NCBI RefSeq assembly: GCF_001431315.2
Contig: NZ_LKHV02000001.1
Location: 682,001-746,000 of the forward strand
Reading direction: 5' to 3'
Length of the DNA: 64,000 nucleotides
From: Candidatus Berkiella cookevillensis
GTDB taxonomy: Bacteria > Pseudomonadota > Gammaproteobacteria > Berkiellales > Berkiellaceae
The position numbers and the translations under genes are program-made. Shown piece by piece: positions 54,168 to 62,440 of the stretch; position 1 is the first letter of the stretch, and the number at the start of each line of letters is the position of its first letter. The notes under the pieces are model-generated. The model made no database searches, was not told the DNA's origin, and saw only the letters and a list, made by a program, of their open reading frames with translations.

Positions 54168-54902
54168 ATGAAATCATTTGAGAACAAAGTTGTAGTCATA
54201 ACCGGCGGTAACAGCGGAATTGGCAAAGCGATAGCAAAATCATTTTATGTTCAAGGAGCTAAGATTGTTGTATTTGGGCGCGACCAATCCAAGTTACAAA
54301 GTGTTGCAACAGAGTTCTCTGGGAACATAACAACAGTTCAAGGAGATGTGACGAAGCTGTCAGACTTGGATAAGCTTTATAAAACGGTCAATGATATTCA
54401 TGGCAAGGTAGATATTTTAGTCGCAAATGCTGGGATTGCAGGTGGCCAAATAATTGATGAAGTTGATGAACATCATTTTGATGAAATCATGAATATTAAT
54501 TTAAAAGGGGCTTATTTTACGGTTCAAAAAGCAGTGCCATTTTTAAAGTCGAACGCCTCAGTTGTGATGATTTCTTCGATGGCTTGTCATGGTGGATGGA
54601 AGGGATTGAGCGTCTATTCTGCCGCAAAAGCGGCAATAAGCGTACTTGCAAAAAGTTTTTCAGCAGATTTAATCAATCGAGGTATTCGCGTTAATTCTAT
54701 TTCTCCAGGATTTACCGATACGCCAATATTTACGGATAAAAATGTGATACCTGTTGCATCGGAATTGGTGCCTATCAAAAGATTTGCTACACCCGAGGAA
54801 ATAGCAGATGCGGCTATGTTCTTGTCAAGTAATCAGTATATTGTAGGGATAGACTTGTTGATTGATGGGGGCGTAAGTACTTTAAGGCCAGAATTTCGTT
54901 AA
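54168..54902 (+). CDS. Short-chain dehydrogenase/reductase
   Basis: 244 aa classical SDR. The NAD(P) motif is VVITGGNSGIGKAIAKSF, followed by NAG (LVANAGIAG). Catalytic Ser is in MISSMACHGG and Tyr/Lys in YSAAKAA. The C-terminal ending FLSSNQYIVGIDLLIDGG is typical. AAGGA lies 7 nt upstream, inside the tail of the Fic remnant. The substrate is unknown. It ends at 54902; repeat copy 4 follows after 186 bp. Confidence 0.94.
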   Translation: MKSFENKVVVITGGNSGIGKAIAKSFYVQGAKIVVFGRDQSKLQSVATEFSGNITTVQGDVTKLSDLDKLYKTVNDIHGKVDILVANAGIAGGQIIDEVDEHHFDEIMNINLKGAYFTVQKAVPFLKSNASVVMISSMACHGGWKGLSVYSAAKAAISVLAKSFSADLINRGIRVNSISPGFTDTPIFTDKNVIPVASELVPIKRFATPEEIADAAMFLSSNQYIVGIDLLIDGGVSTLRPEFR

Positions 54903-55088
54903 TGAAATTTTTTAGTTTAAAGATACTGTCCGGCATTTCTGGACATTTTCAATGTAGAAGAGCTTCGAAGTTTAGACAAGAGAAGCAATTATTCAGAATT
55001 TCCGAACAGTTCAATGACGCAAGTTGTTTCGCAATTATTATTGCAGAGAATTTTTTGTTTAAGACAGAGGAATTAGCAAAAGAATATT

Positions 55089-55178
55089 TGTAAGTTTTCT
55101 AATTTAATTTGACTCCCCAAGTGGGACGATTTTCGAACTTTTCTGGTTGAGATCTTAGGAACAGTTAATAATTGGCCT
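55089..55178. repeat. tRNA-Asn-3'-like repeat, copy 4
   Basis: GTAAGTTTTCTAATTTAATT, GACTCCCCAAG, then TGGGACGATTTTCGAACTTT and TCTGGTTGAGATCTTAGGAA. The left flank matches the flank downstream of the intact tRNA-Asn gene. (A very weak trace numbered 3 lies near 53676.). Confidence 0.85.
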
Positions 55179-55246
55179 AATGGGTTAATTGCTAGAGCAT
55201 CGATATAAATATAGTGTACTTACATATATCTTCTATACCGAATTTC

Positions 55247-55284
55247 AACACGGAAGAAATTTTCCTTCCGAGTACTTCCGTGTT
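55247..55284. promoter_or_regulatory. Operator-like palindrome upstream of a regulator remnant
   Basis: Perfect 10-bp arms AACACGGAAG (55247-55256) and CTTCCGTGTT (55275-55284), about 60 bp before the AlbA/RecG-like remnant. A half-site, TTCAACACGGAAGGAATTT, recurs at 53735-53753, before the Fic remnant. Confidence 0.5.
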
Positions 55285-55340
55285 AATTTCTTAGTTATGT
55301 TTTATTATATAAACTAAAAGTGCCGTGCTAGAAGCCATAC

Positions 55341-55940
55341 TGTCTCAGAACGAAAATAGAACTTTGGAATGCAAAGAAAACACCGGATCATTATCCTCAT
55401 GAAGCGATTCGAGAAGCTGTGATTAATTCAATTGTGCATGCTGATTATGTGATGAGAGGAAGTCGAATTCAGGTGGCAGTATTTTCTGATCTCATCGAGA
55501 TTACTAATCCAGGGGGATTGCCTTATGGACAAACAATGGAATTGGCTCTATCTGGCATATCACGGATGCGTAATCGCATAATAGGTCGGTTATTTCGCGA
55601 AATCAAGTTAATCGAGTAATTGGGGACTGGATTAAAAAGAATACTAAACGTTTATGATAAAACAAAGGTAAAAAAAACCTTATTTCAAAAATTAAATACA
55701 CATTTTAGAGTAACCCTCTATAGTATGGATACGTTAGCTATTAACCTACAGTCATGGGAGAATATTTTAATTAAAAAATTAAAAGAAAAAAATCAATTAG
55801 GAACAACAGATATAGCAGAATTATGGAAAGTGACCACGAGAACAGCCAGAACACGGCTCAGGAAAATGATGGAAAAAGGTATTATTATCCGTATTGGTAC
55901 TTCAGCAAAGGATCCTTACGCAGTGTTTAAATTAAAATAG
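55341..55940 (+). pseudogene. RecG-like/AlbA-type ATP-binding regulator, broken by a stop codon
   Basis: The frame from 55341 reads ELWNAKKTPDHYPHEAIREA, then VINSIVHADY and ITNPGGLPYG, the C-terminal ATP-binding region of DUF4062/AlbA_2 'putative DNA-binding' proteins. An in-frame TAA at 55617-55619 breaks ..KLIE*LGTGLKRI.., where homologues have E(Q/E)WG(T/S)G, probably CAA to TAA. The rest continues in the same frame and ends with a winged helix (LGTTDIAELWKVTTRTAR). The N-terminal half is absent. Such proteins are often autoregulatory, consistent with the palindrome upstream. Confidence 0.82.
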
Positions 55941-55962
55941 TGCTGGAGAGGCAAGAGAATCT

Positions 55963-56370
55963 ATGCGAATGCAAGCAATTTCATTAGTTAATAAATATTA
56001 TGATTATTTTAATAAACGTGATCTTACTGCTTTTCTCGAATTACTAGACGAAAATATCGTTCATGATATTAATCAGAGTGAAACCGAAGTAGGCGTGAAT
56101 GCTTTTTCGGATTTCATAGACAGAATGAATAAATCTTATGAGGAAACAGTAAAAGAATTGATTGTTATGGCTACAGAGGATGGCACAAGGGCTGCTGCAG
56201 AATTTTTTATAGATGGAATCTATAAGGCAACCGATAGAGGATTGCCACTAGCAGTCAATCAATCTTACTTATTACGTTGTGGTGCTTTTTTCGAAATTAA
56301 AAGTAATAAAATTATACGTGTGACCAATTATTACAATATGCAAAACTGGTTAAAGCAAATAAAGGAATAG
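55963..56370 (+). CDS. SnoaL/ketosteroid-isomerase-like protein
   Basis: 135 aa, NTF2-like fold. The helix-loop YYDYFNKRDLTAFLELLDEN, then VHDINQSETEVG and a C-terminal sheet with IIRVTNYYNMQNWLKQI are typical of SnoaL-like ketosteroid-isomerase-related (TIGR02096-type) proteins, often encoded near acetyltransferases or nitrilases. It starts 22 bp after the remnant and is separated by one base from the GNAT gene, so they form an operon with the amidohydrolase. Confidence 0.85.
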   Translation: MRMQAISLVNKYYDYFNKRDLTAFLELLDENIVHDINQSETEVGVNAFSDFIDRMNKSYEETVKELIVMATEDGTRAAAEFFIDGIYKATDRGLPLAVNQSYLLRCGAFFEIKSNKIIRVTNYYNMQNWLKQIKE

Positions 56371-56371
56371 T

Positions 56372-56962
56372 ATGGAAGGATTAGGAATTAAGCGATTGAA
56401 GGGAAAACAGATTAAAGATGTGATCGATGATGTGGCAAATTTGCGCTTGACTGTTTTTAAAGAGTACCCGTATCTCTATGACGGAAACATGGAATATGAA
56501 AAAAAGTATTTAAATACATATATTGAATCTGAAGAATCTGTACTCATTGTCGTGAAGGATGCTGGAAAAATTGTTGGCGCTTCAACTGCTGTTCCCCTAG
56601 AATTTGAGACACCGGAATGTCAAAAACCTTTTCTCGAGAATCACCTGCCATTGCGCGATATATTTTACTTTGGCGAATCTGTATTGTTACCAGCTTATCG
56701 TAAGCGGGGTGTCTATCGTCATTTCTTTGATAATCGGGAAAAAACTGCGCAAAACTATGGCAGTAAACTTGTCGCTTTTTGTAGTGTTGTTCGTGATAAA
56801 GCAGATAAGCGACAACCAAAAGATTATAGCCCATTGGATATAGTATGGCGTCATTTTGGTTATGAGCGGCATCCTGAATTAGTTGCACACTATGAATGGA
56901 AAGAAGTAGGTGTTCCTAAACCAACCTTAAAACCTATGATGTTTTGGATGAAAAAATTGTGA
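56372..56962 (+). CDS. GNAT-family N-acetyltransferase
   Basis: 196 aa. A GNAT core with central beta strand VLIVVKDAGKIVGASTAVP and acetyl-CoA loop region GESVLLPAYRKRGVYRHFFD. It starts with ATG directly after the upstream stop and overlaps the nitrilase GTG (GTGA junction). In many bacteria a GNAT and a carbon-nitrogen hydrolase are one fused polypeptide; here they are two overlapping genes. Substrate unknown. Confidence 0.85.
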   Translation: MEGLGIKRLKGKQIKDVIDDVANLRLTVFKEYPYLYDGNMEYEKKYLNTYIESEESVLIVVKDAGKIVGASTAVPLEFETPECQKPFLENHLPLRDIFYFGESVLLPAYRKRGVYRHFFDNREKTAQNYGSKLVAFCSVVRDKADKRQPKDYSPLDIVWRHFGYERHPELVAHYEWKEVGVPKPTLKPMMFWMKKL

Positions 56963-57831
56963 TTCACGTTGCTACCAGTCAATATGCTATTGAATTGTTG
57001 CCCGATTGGCAGTCCTTTGCTGATAAAATGAATGTACTTGTAGGACAAGCGAAAGCTCAAGGAATACATTTTCTTGTTTTGCCGGAATATGGAGGCATTG
57101 AAATTTATCCTCAATATGAAGCAACGGATCAAGCCTTATTTAACGGTCTTCAACCCTTGTTGCCACAATATATTGATTTTTTTCAATCTTTGGCTAAAAA
57201 ACATCAGATTTATATTCAACCCGGATCAATTATAGTTAAAAGCGCTGAAGAACAATTCATGAATCGTGCCTATCTATTCGGGCCACAAGGTGATATTGGC
57301 TTTCAAGATAAAATGCAGATTATTGCTGATGAAAAAGAACATGATTTGCTGGCGTGTGGCACAATGCAAACTTTATTCGAAACTTCATTTGGCTTAATTG
57401 GCATCGCGATTTGCTATGATAGTGAATTTCCTGAGCTTATACGTAATTTCACGAGACAAGGCGCAAAATTAATTGTAGTGCCGAGTTTTACACCGTCGCA
57501 AGAAAGCTTTTTGCGCGTATATTATTCCTGCCAAGCACGTGCCATTGAAAATCAATGTTATGTACTGACTTCAAGCGCTGTTGGACGGACCAAAATAGGC
57601 GATACACTTTATACCTTAGAAGGGCAAGCTAATATTTTTACTCCAATTGACGTCGGCTTTTCAGAAGGTATTCTCACCCAAGGGAAGAAAAATGAAACTG
57701 CACTAGTTCAAGCAACGCTGGATTTTGATAAATTAAATGAAGTCCGAAAGTATGGTCAAGTACAGAATTTTTATGATTATATGGATATGGATTTATCGTC
57801 CAATTCTTTGTCTAAAGTGCGTTTAGAGTAA
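56959..57831 (+). CDS. Carbon-nitrogen hydrolase (nitrilase family)
   Basis: 290 aa from a GTG at 56959 that overlaps the GNAT stop (a TTG at 56944 is possible). The catalytic triad is visible: Glu in LVLPEYGGIE, Lys in GFQDKMQIIADE and Cys in GIAICYDSEFPEL. It is a probable amidase or N-carbamoyl/omega-amidase. The SnoaL-GNAT-nitrilase set may modify and hydrolyse a small metabolite. It is followed by repeat copy 5 within 44 bp. Confidence 0.93.
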   Translation: MIHVATSQYAIELLPDWQSFADKMNVLVGQAKAQGIHFLVLPEYGGIEIYPQYEATDQALFNGLQPLLPQYIDFFQSLAKKHQIYIQPGSIIVKSAEEQFMNRAYLFGPQGDIGFQDKMQIIADEKEHDLLACGTMQTLFETSFGLIGIAICYDSEFPELIRNFTRQGAKLIVVPSFTPSQESFLRVYYSCQARAIENQCYVLTSSAVGRTKIGDTLYTLEGQANIFTPIDVGFSEGILTQGKKNETALVQATLDFDKLNEVRKYGQVQNFYDYMDMDLSSNSLSKVRLE

Positions 57832-57874
57832 TCTCTGTAGTTTTTAACAAGGCAGTGCCTAGTGCATTCACTTT

Positions 57875-57962
57875 GTTAGTAAGCTAGAAATTGGCTCCCC
57901 GAGTGGGACGATTTTCAAACTTTTCGGGTTGAGATCCTAGAAACGCTTAAAAGCTGGCCTAA
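57875..57962. repeat. tRNA-Asn-3'-like repeat, copy 5
   Basis: GTTAGTAAGCTAGAAATT, GGCTCCCCGAG, TGGGACGATTTTCAAACTTT, then TCGGGTTGAGATCCTAGAAA and AGCTGGCCTAA. It is among the best-preserved copies. Confidence 0.88.
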
Positions 57963-58000
57963 ACCCCTTATCGCCTGCCCCATATTAGTGAGATAAAGGC

Positions 58001-58411
58001 TTGGGTCTTTCCACGCAATTTGCATTTGAGAGGAAAGATTATTACAACCAATTAGAAAAACAGCAACGAAGCACCCCTGAAATTACCGATTGGTTGGAAT
58101 GGTTTTTGGATTGTCTTGGTCGTGCTATTTCTAACGCAGAAGAATCATTGGGAAAAGTACTATTTAAAGCGCGACTTTGGGGCATGATTAACCAAAATCC
58201 TGTAAATGAGCGACAGCGCCTTATTATTAACCAAATGTTGGAAGAGAATTTTGAAGGATATATGAATACTTCAAAGTATGCCAAGTTGGCTAAATGCTCA
58301 AATGATACTGCGCTCAGAGATATTCAAGATTTAAAGTTAAAGGGAATATTTATACAAAATCCTGGTAGTGGACGAAGTACGAGTTATCATTTGCTAGATG
58401 AGATTTCATAA
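58001..58411 (+). pseudogene. Fic-family protein, C-terminal remnant
   Basis: 136 residues corresponding to the C-terminal third of a Fic/DUF4172 protein: FERKDYYNQLEKQQRS, ITDWLEWFLDCLGRA, NERQRLIINQML, FEGYMNTSKYAKLAKCS, TALRDIQDLKLKG, GRSTSYHLLDE. The Fic motif and N-terminal domain are missing, so it cannot be an active AMPylator. The frame is intact to the stop and begins at a non-native TTG. It may survive as a stand-alone winged-helix piece, but a remnant is more likely. Confidence 0.8.
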
Positions 58412-58457
58412 AATATTATAGATTTCAAGACGAAAAAAATTACAAGGAATACGTTCT

Positions 58458-59288
58458 ATGGCTTTAAATAAAAATCTTCTCATAATAGCTATGCTTGCAT
58501 TTCCTCATCTTAGCCTTGCAACCATTAAACACATTGATATGAACAATACTTCATGCGAAAGCGATTATCATTCAGCAGTATCTAGTTTAAAAGAACATTG
58601 TATTCGTTTGGTCAGTCCGGATCTCTCAAAGAAGCAAGCGGATGAATTAATTATTTATTTGCATGGTGATTATGGTATTGGAGGATCTAGTTACATGAGT
58701 GGTATTGCTGCTCATTTTTCAAAACCAAATCGCATGAATATTGCTTTAATTCGTCCAGGTTATTTTGATGATAATGGCAATTTTTCTTCAGGTTCTTCAT
58801 TAGGCGTTACAAGTACAAAGATTACGGGAAGGCTAGATAGCTATACGCGCGAGAATGTTGATATTATTGCTGATGCTATTTCAAATTTAAAGAAAAATTA
58901 TAAGTCAAAACGAGTTGTTGTTATTGGCCATTCGGGAGGGGCTGCTCTAGCAGCGCTTATTTTAAATTTTTACCCCCAGTTAATAGATAAGGTTTTACTA
59001 ATTAATTGTCCATGTGACGTAAAACAATGGCGACCCGATTGGGAGCATAGTTTATCTCCAATTGAAAATATTAATCTTATTTCACCAAAAGCAAAAATTG
59101 ATATTTTATCAGGTGCAGCAGATGACGTTGTTTTTCCTGAGCTTTGTAAGCGATATGCTCATGAATTAAATAAGATCAATAATAAAACAGAATTTTTCCT
59201 TGGAATTGGAATGAAGCATAATCTTAGCGATGAAACAACAAGAGGCATGGTCTTGCAACACATTCAGAAGTTTTTAGATAAAGACTGA
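58458..59288 (+). CDS. Secreted alpha/beta hydrolase
   Basis: 276 aa. A signal peptide (LLIIAMLAFPHLSLA) predicts export. The nucleophile elbow is VVVIGHSGGAAL, with acid in SGAADDVVFPE and His in GMKHNLSDE. An oxyanion-forming IIYLHGDYGIGG is also present, and several Cys could form disulfides. It is similar in plan to serine hydrolases or esterases acting outside the cytoplasm. AAGGA lies 9 nt before the ATG. It is followed by repeat copy 6 within 62 bp. Confidence 0.86.
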   Translation: MALNKNLLIIAMLAFPHLSLATIKHIDMNNTSCESDYHSAVSSLKEHCIRLVSPDLSKKQADELIIYLHGDYGIGGSSYMSGIAAHFSKPNRMNIALIRPGYFDDNGNFSSGSSLGVTSTKITGRLDSYTRENVDIIADAISNLKKNYKSKRVVVIGHSGGAALAALILNFYPQLIDKVLLINCPCDVKQWRPDWEHSLSPIENINLISPKAKIDILSGAADDVVFPELCKRYAHELNKINNKTEFFLGIGMKHNLSDETTRGMVLQHIQKFLDKD

Positions 59289-59349
59289 ATAATTTTTTGT
59301 GCTTGAAGTTAGTCGGTGCGGAGATATTTTTTCTTAAATATCAAGTTTG

Positions 59350-59434
59350 ATTGTAAACTAAATTTGGTTCCCCGAGTAGGACGATTTTCGAACTTTTAGG
59401 GTTGAGATACTTGAAGTGATTAGAAGCTGGCCAA
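59350..59434. repeat. tRNA-Asn-3'-like repeat, copy 6
   Basis: TTGTAAACTAAATTTGG, TTCCCCGAG, TAGGACGATTTTCGAACTTT, then AGGGTTGAGATACTTGAAG and AGCTGGCCAAA. It opens the 360-bp gap 59289-59648, which also holds the Fic operator and no other gene. Confidence 0.86.
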
Positions 59435-59520
59435 AGTCTATAGAAATGCCAACCATTTATTAACCATTAACCTTTCCTGCCCTACTGGCTTTCATTCTGA
59501 ATTTATGTGTGTATAAAATC

Positions 59521-59616
59521 ATACTAATTTTTAAAAATTAGTAGTAAATTAGTAGTAAATATATTATATTGACAATATTGATACTAATTTTTGAAAATTA
59601 GTATCAAATTAGTATT
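59521..59616. promoter_or_regulatory. Duplicated operator upstream of fic
   Basis: Two near-identical units of about 35 bp start exactly 60 bp apart (59521 and 59581). Each has a palindrome (11-bp arms of ATACTAATTTT with a short centre in the second) followed by a half-site AATTAGTA. TTGACA at 59569-59574 lies between them. This suggests promoter occlusion by a regulator, plausibly the Fic protein's own winged helix. Confidence 0.65.
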
Positions 59617-59648
59617 TGTATGTCTGTATATAATGAAGGTACTAAGCT

Positions 59649-60977
59649 TTGAGAATTCCAGCCTTTCCACCACAAACTGACCTTGATACAAAGGTGTTAA
59701 CCAGCTCGTCTGCTTTAAAGTGTAATATCACTGATAGTAAAGGTCGCTATTTACACTGGGACAAACTTCGATTTTTATCACCACCTGAAGGCAGTTCTTC
59801 GGAACAATGGTGGGCTTCTATTAAACATGCACGCAGACAAATGTATAAGCATATAAATATAAACGATCCAAATGGAAAATCATTTGTGTTTTTGTATAGC
59901 GATGAAATAATGAGTAGTCTTCACTGGTTAGATCAAAATGCTTCAGGAATGATTGGATCTTCTCAGCCTATTGTTAGTTCACAAATGAAAAATACTTATT
60001 TAATTAGATCTTTAATAGAAGAAGCTATCACTTCTAGTCAATTAGAGGGAGCATCTACTACTTGGAGAGTAGCAAAAGAGATGTTAAGGCAAGGTAGAAA
60101 GCCTTCCGATAAAAATGAACAAATGATATATAATAATTACATTGCAATGCAATTTATCAGAGAGTATAAACAAGAAAAGCTCACTCCACAGATACTGTTG
60201 GAATTGCAAAAAATCTTAACTGAAAATACTTTGGAAGATGAAAGTCATTCAGGTTATTTTAGAGGAGTGGAAGATGACGTAAAGGTTGTAAGCTATCGCG
60301 GGGATATTTTACATGTTCCACCTGCGGCTGAATTACTTACACAACGAGTAAAAAATTTATGCGATTTTTCAAATCAAGCTACCTCAGATATCTTCCTCCA
60401 TCCCATCATTAAATCAATAATTTTACATTTCTTAATTGGTTATGAGCATCCCTTTGTCGATGGCAATGGTAGAACAGCTAGAGCTTTATTTTATTGGAGT
60501 ATGGCTCAACAAAATTATTGGTTAATAGAATTTATTTCAATTTCAAAAATAATTAAAAAGGCTCCTGTAAAATATGGAAAAGCTTATCTTCATACTGAAA
60601 CAGATGAAAATGATTTAACTTATTTTATCATTCATCAACTTGAAATAATTAAAGAGGCAATTAATGATTTGTACCTATATATTGATAAAAAAACCAAAGA
60701 AATTGTTTCAGCAGAAGAATTATTTTCTACTTCTAAAAAATTAAAAGATAAGCTTAATTATCGTCAATTGGCTTTGATTAAGCATGCTTTAAAGCATCCA
60801 GGATTTATATATAAAATAACAGAGCATCAAAATAGCCATGGGATTGTGTATCAAACAGCACGAACTGATTTGTTACAGCTATCTGATAAATTTAATTTTT
60901 TAATGAAAGAAAAGAAGGGTAAAAGTTTTGTTTTTAGATCGCCACGTGATTTAACAGATAGAATTCAAGGACAATAG
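59649..60977 (+). CDS. Fic/DOC protein with inhibitory helix and C-terminal winged helix
   Basis: 442 aa. The class II inhibitory motif (S/T)xxxE(G/N) is in ITSSQLEGAST, N-terminal to the Fic core. The Fic motif HPFVDGNGRTARALF is canonical. The C-terminal region (about 370-435) resembles a winged-helix domain (YKITEHQNSHGIVYQTARTD). It would AMPylate a target and be autoinhibited by its own helix. The start is a TTG at 59649 with GAAGG 9 nt upstream; no ATG fits. It is the only intact Fic gene among three in the array. Confidence 0.9.
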   Translation: MRIPAFPPQTDLDTKVLTSSSALKCNITDSKGRYLHWDKLRFLSPPEGSSSEQWWASIKHARRQMYKHININDPNGKSFVFLYSDEIMSSLHWLDQNASGMIGSSQPIVSSQMKNTYLIRSLIEEAITSSQLEGASTTWRVAKEMLRQGRKPSDKNEQMIYNNYIAMQFIREYKQEKLTPQILLELQKILTENTLEDESHSGYFRGVEDDVKVVSYRGDILHVPPAAELLTQRVKNLCDFSNQATSDIFLHPIIKSIILHFLIGYEHPFVDGNGRTARALFYWSMAQQNYWLIEFISISKIIKKAPVKYGKAYLHTETDENDLTYFIIHQLEIIKEAINDLYLYIDKKTKEIVSAEELFSTSKKLKDKLNYRQLALIKHALKHPGFIYKITEHQNSHGIVYQTARTDLLQLSDKFNFLMKEKKGKSFVFRSPRDLTDRIQGQ

Positions 60978-60989
60978 ACTCAATAAACT

Positions 60990-61075
60990 ATGTAAACTTA
61001 CTTAATTTGGCTCCCCGAGTGGGACGATTTTCGAACTTTTCGAGTTGAGATCAGTAATACGGTATTATCTGGACT
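60990..61075. repeat. tRNA-Asn-3'-like repeat, copy 7
   Basis: TGTAAACTTACTTAATTT, GGCTCCCCGAG, TGGGACGATTTTCGAACTTT, then TCGAGTTGAGATCAGTAA and a diverged tail with TCTGGAC. Confidence 0.87.
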
Positions 61076-61172
61076 TGAGATATTCACCCATATAGGTGTA
61101 ATAGCACCTATTAATTGACAGTAGCTCCTTTTGTCGGCTAATATTGTAGTTAAATACAAGATTGGACGAAAT

Positions 61173-62399
61173 ATGTATATAAAACGAACCATGGAGGCAA
61201 CCATAGCAAAAGCCTCTAGTAGTTTCCCAGTGCTAATGGTAACTGGGCCTCGGCAAATAGGAAAAACCACTCTATTACAACGTTGTTCGGAATCAAATAG
61301 GCGCTATATTACATTAGATGATCTGAATGATAGATCGTTAGCAAAAAGTGATCCAGAACTATTCTTTAAAAGAAATCCTCCGCCAATTTTAATTGATGAA
61401 GTTCAGTACGCACCAGAATTATTCAGTTACATCAAAATAATTTGTGATCGTGAACGCAAAAATGGTTTATTTTGGTTAACAGGATCTCAGAAATTCCATT
61501 TAATGCAAAATGTATCTGAATCACTTGCAGGTAGAATAGCCATATTAGATTTGCTAGGGTTATCTCAAGCTGAAATATTTAACCACGCACACGATACTCA
61601 ACCATTAATACCAACATCAGAATGGCTAATTAATGCTAGAAAGCATGCAAGGTCAGATTTCAGTTTAATGGAAGTATATAAACGAATATGGAGTGGATCA
61701 TTTCCACAAATTGTATTGCAAACCAATACTGATCGTGACTTGTTTTACGCGTCATATGTGCAAACTTATATTCAGCGCGATGTGCGTGAAATTACGAATA
61801 TTACCAACGAGACAGGATTCTACAATTTTTTACGCGCAGTCGCGGCTCGCACTGGACAATTACTAAATTATGCTGATCTTGCTAGAGATGCAGATATAAA
61901 TCATAGAACAGTAAAAGACTGGTTAAATATATTAGAAACTTCTGGGATAATATATTTACTACGTCCATATCATAATCACGTAGTAAATCGTTTAATAAAA
62001 ACTCCCAAACTTTATTTTTTAGATACTGGTTTGTGTTCGTATTTAACAAGATGGCAATCTGTAGACTCTTTGGAAGCAGGAGCGATGTCAGGGCATATCT
62101 TAGAAACATATATATTTACTGAGATACTAAAAAGCTATTGGCACAATGGTAAAGAGGCATATTTTCATTTTTATCGCGATAAGGATGACAGAGAGATTGA
62201 TTTGATCATTGATCAAAATAATACCCTATATCCAATTGAGATGAAAAAAACGGCTAACCCAGCTGCCAATGCCCCCTCAAACTTTAAATTTTTATGCGGA
62301 TTGCAACAAAATGTGGGGCGTGGAATGGTGGTGTGCTTAGCAGAAAAAGATATACCATTATCCCGAGATGTAGATGCGGTACCTATAAGTTACTTATAA
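61173..62399 (+). CDS. DUF4143-type AAA ATPase
   Basis: 408 aa from the ATG at 61173. The N-terminal AAA_14 ATPase has Walker A VTGPRQIGKTTLLQ, Walker B PPILIDEVQYAPEL and sensor FWLTGSQKFHLM. The C-terminal DUF4143 domain (ETYIFTEILKSYWHNG, YRDKDDREIDLII, YPIEMKKTANP) carries the restriction-enzyme-like ExK core (EIDLII...IEMKK). The family is widespread and often mobile, with a defence or toxin-antitoxin-like role suspected but not established. A longer frame from 61131 lacks family similarity. Confidence 0.9.
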   Translation: MYIKRTMEATIAKASSSFPVLMVTGPRQIGKTTLLQRCSESNRRYITLDDLNDRSLAKSDPELFFKRNPPPILIDEVQYAPELFSYIKIICDRERKNGLFWLTGSQKFHLMQNVSESLAGRIAILDLLGLSQAEIFNHAHDTQPLIPTSEWLINARKHARSDFSLMEVYKRIWSGSFPQIVLQTNTDRDLFYASYVQTYIQRDVREITNITNETGFYNFLRAVAARTGQLLNYADLARDADINHRTVKDWLNILETSGIIYLLRPYHNHVVNRLIKTPKLYFLDTGLCSYLTRWQSVDSLEAGAMSGHILETYIFTEILKSYWHNGKEAYFHFYRDKDDREIDLIIDQNNTLYPIEMKKTANPAANAPSNFKFLCGLQQNVGRGMVVCLAEKDIPLSRDVDAVPISYL

Positions 62400-62440
62400 G
62401 AATATTGGAATAGTTAAAACAACTGAAAATAAGTTGTGCC

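Noticed and set aside
54902..55093. 63-codon frame after the SDR gene
   Set aside because: No motif or ribosome site, and it runs into repeat copy 4; composition looks like non-coding AT-rich DNA.
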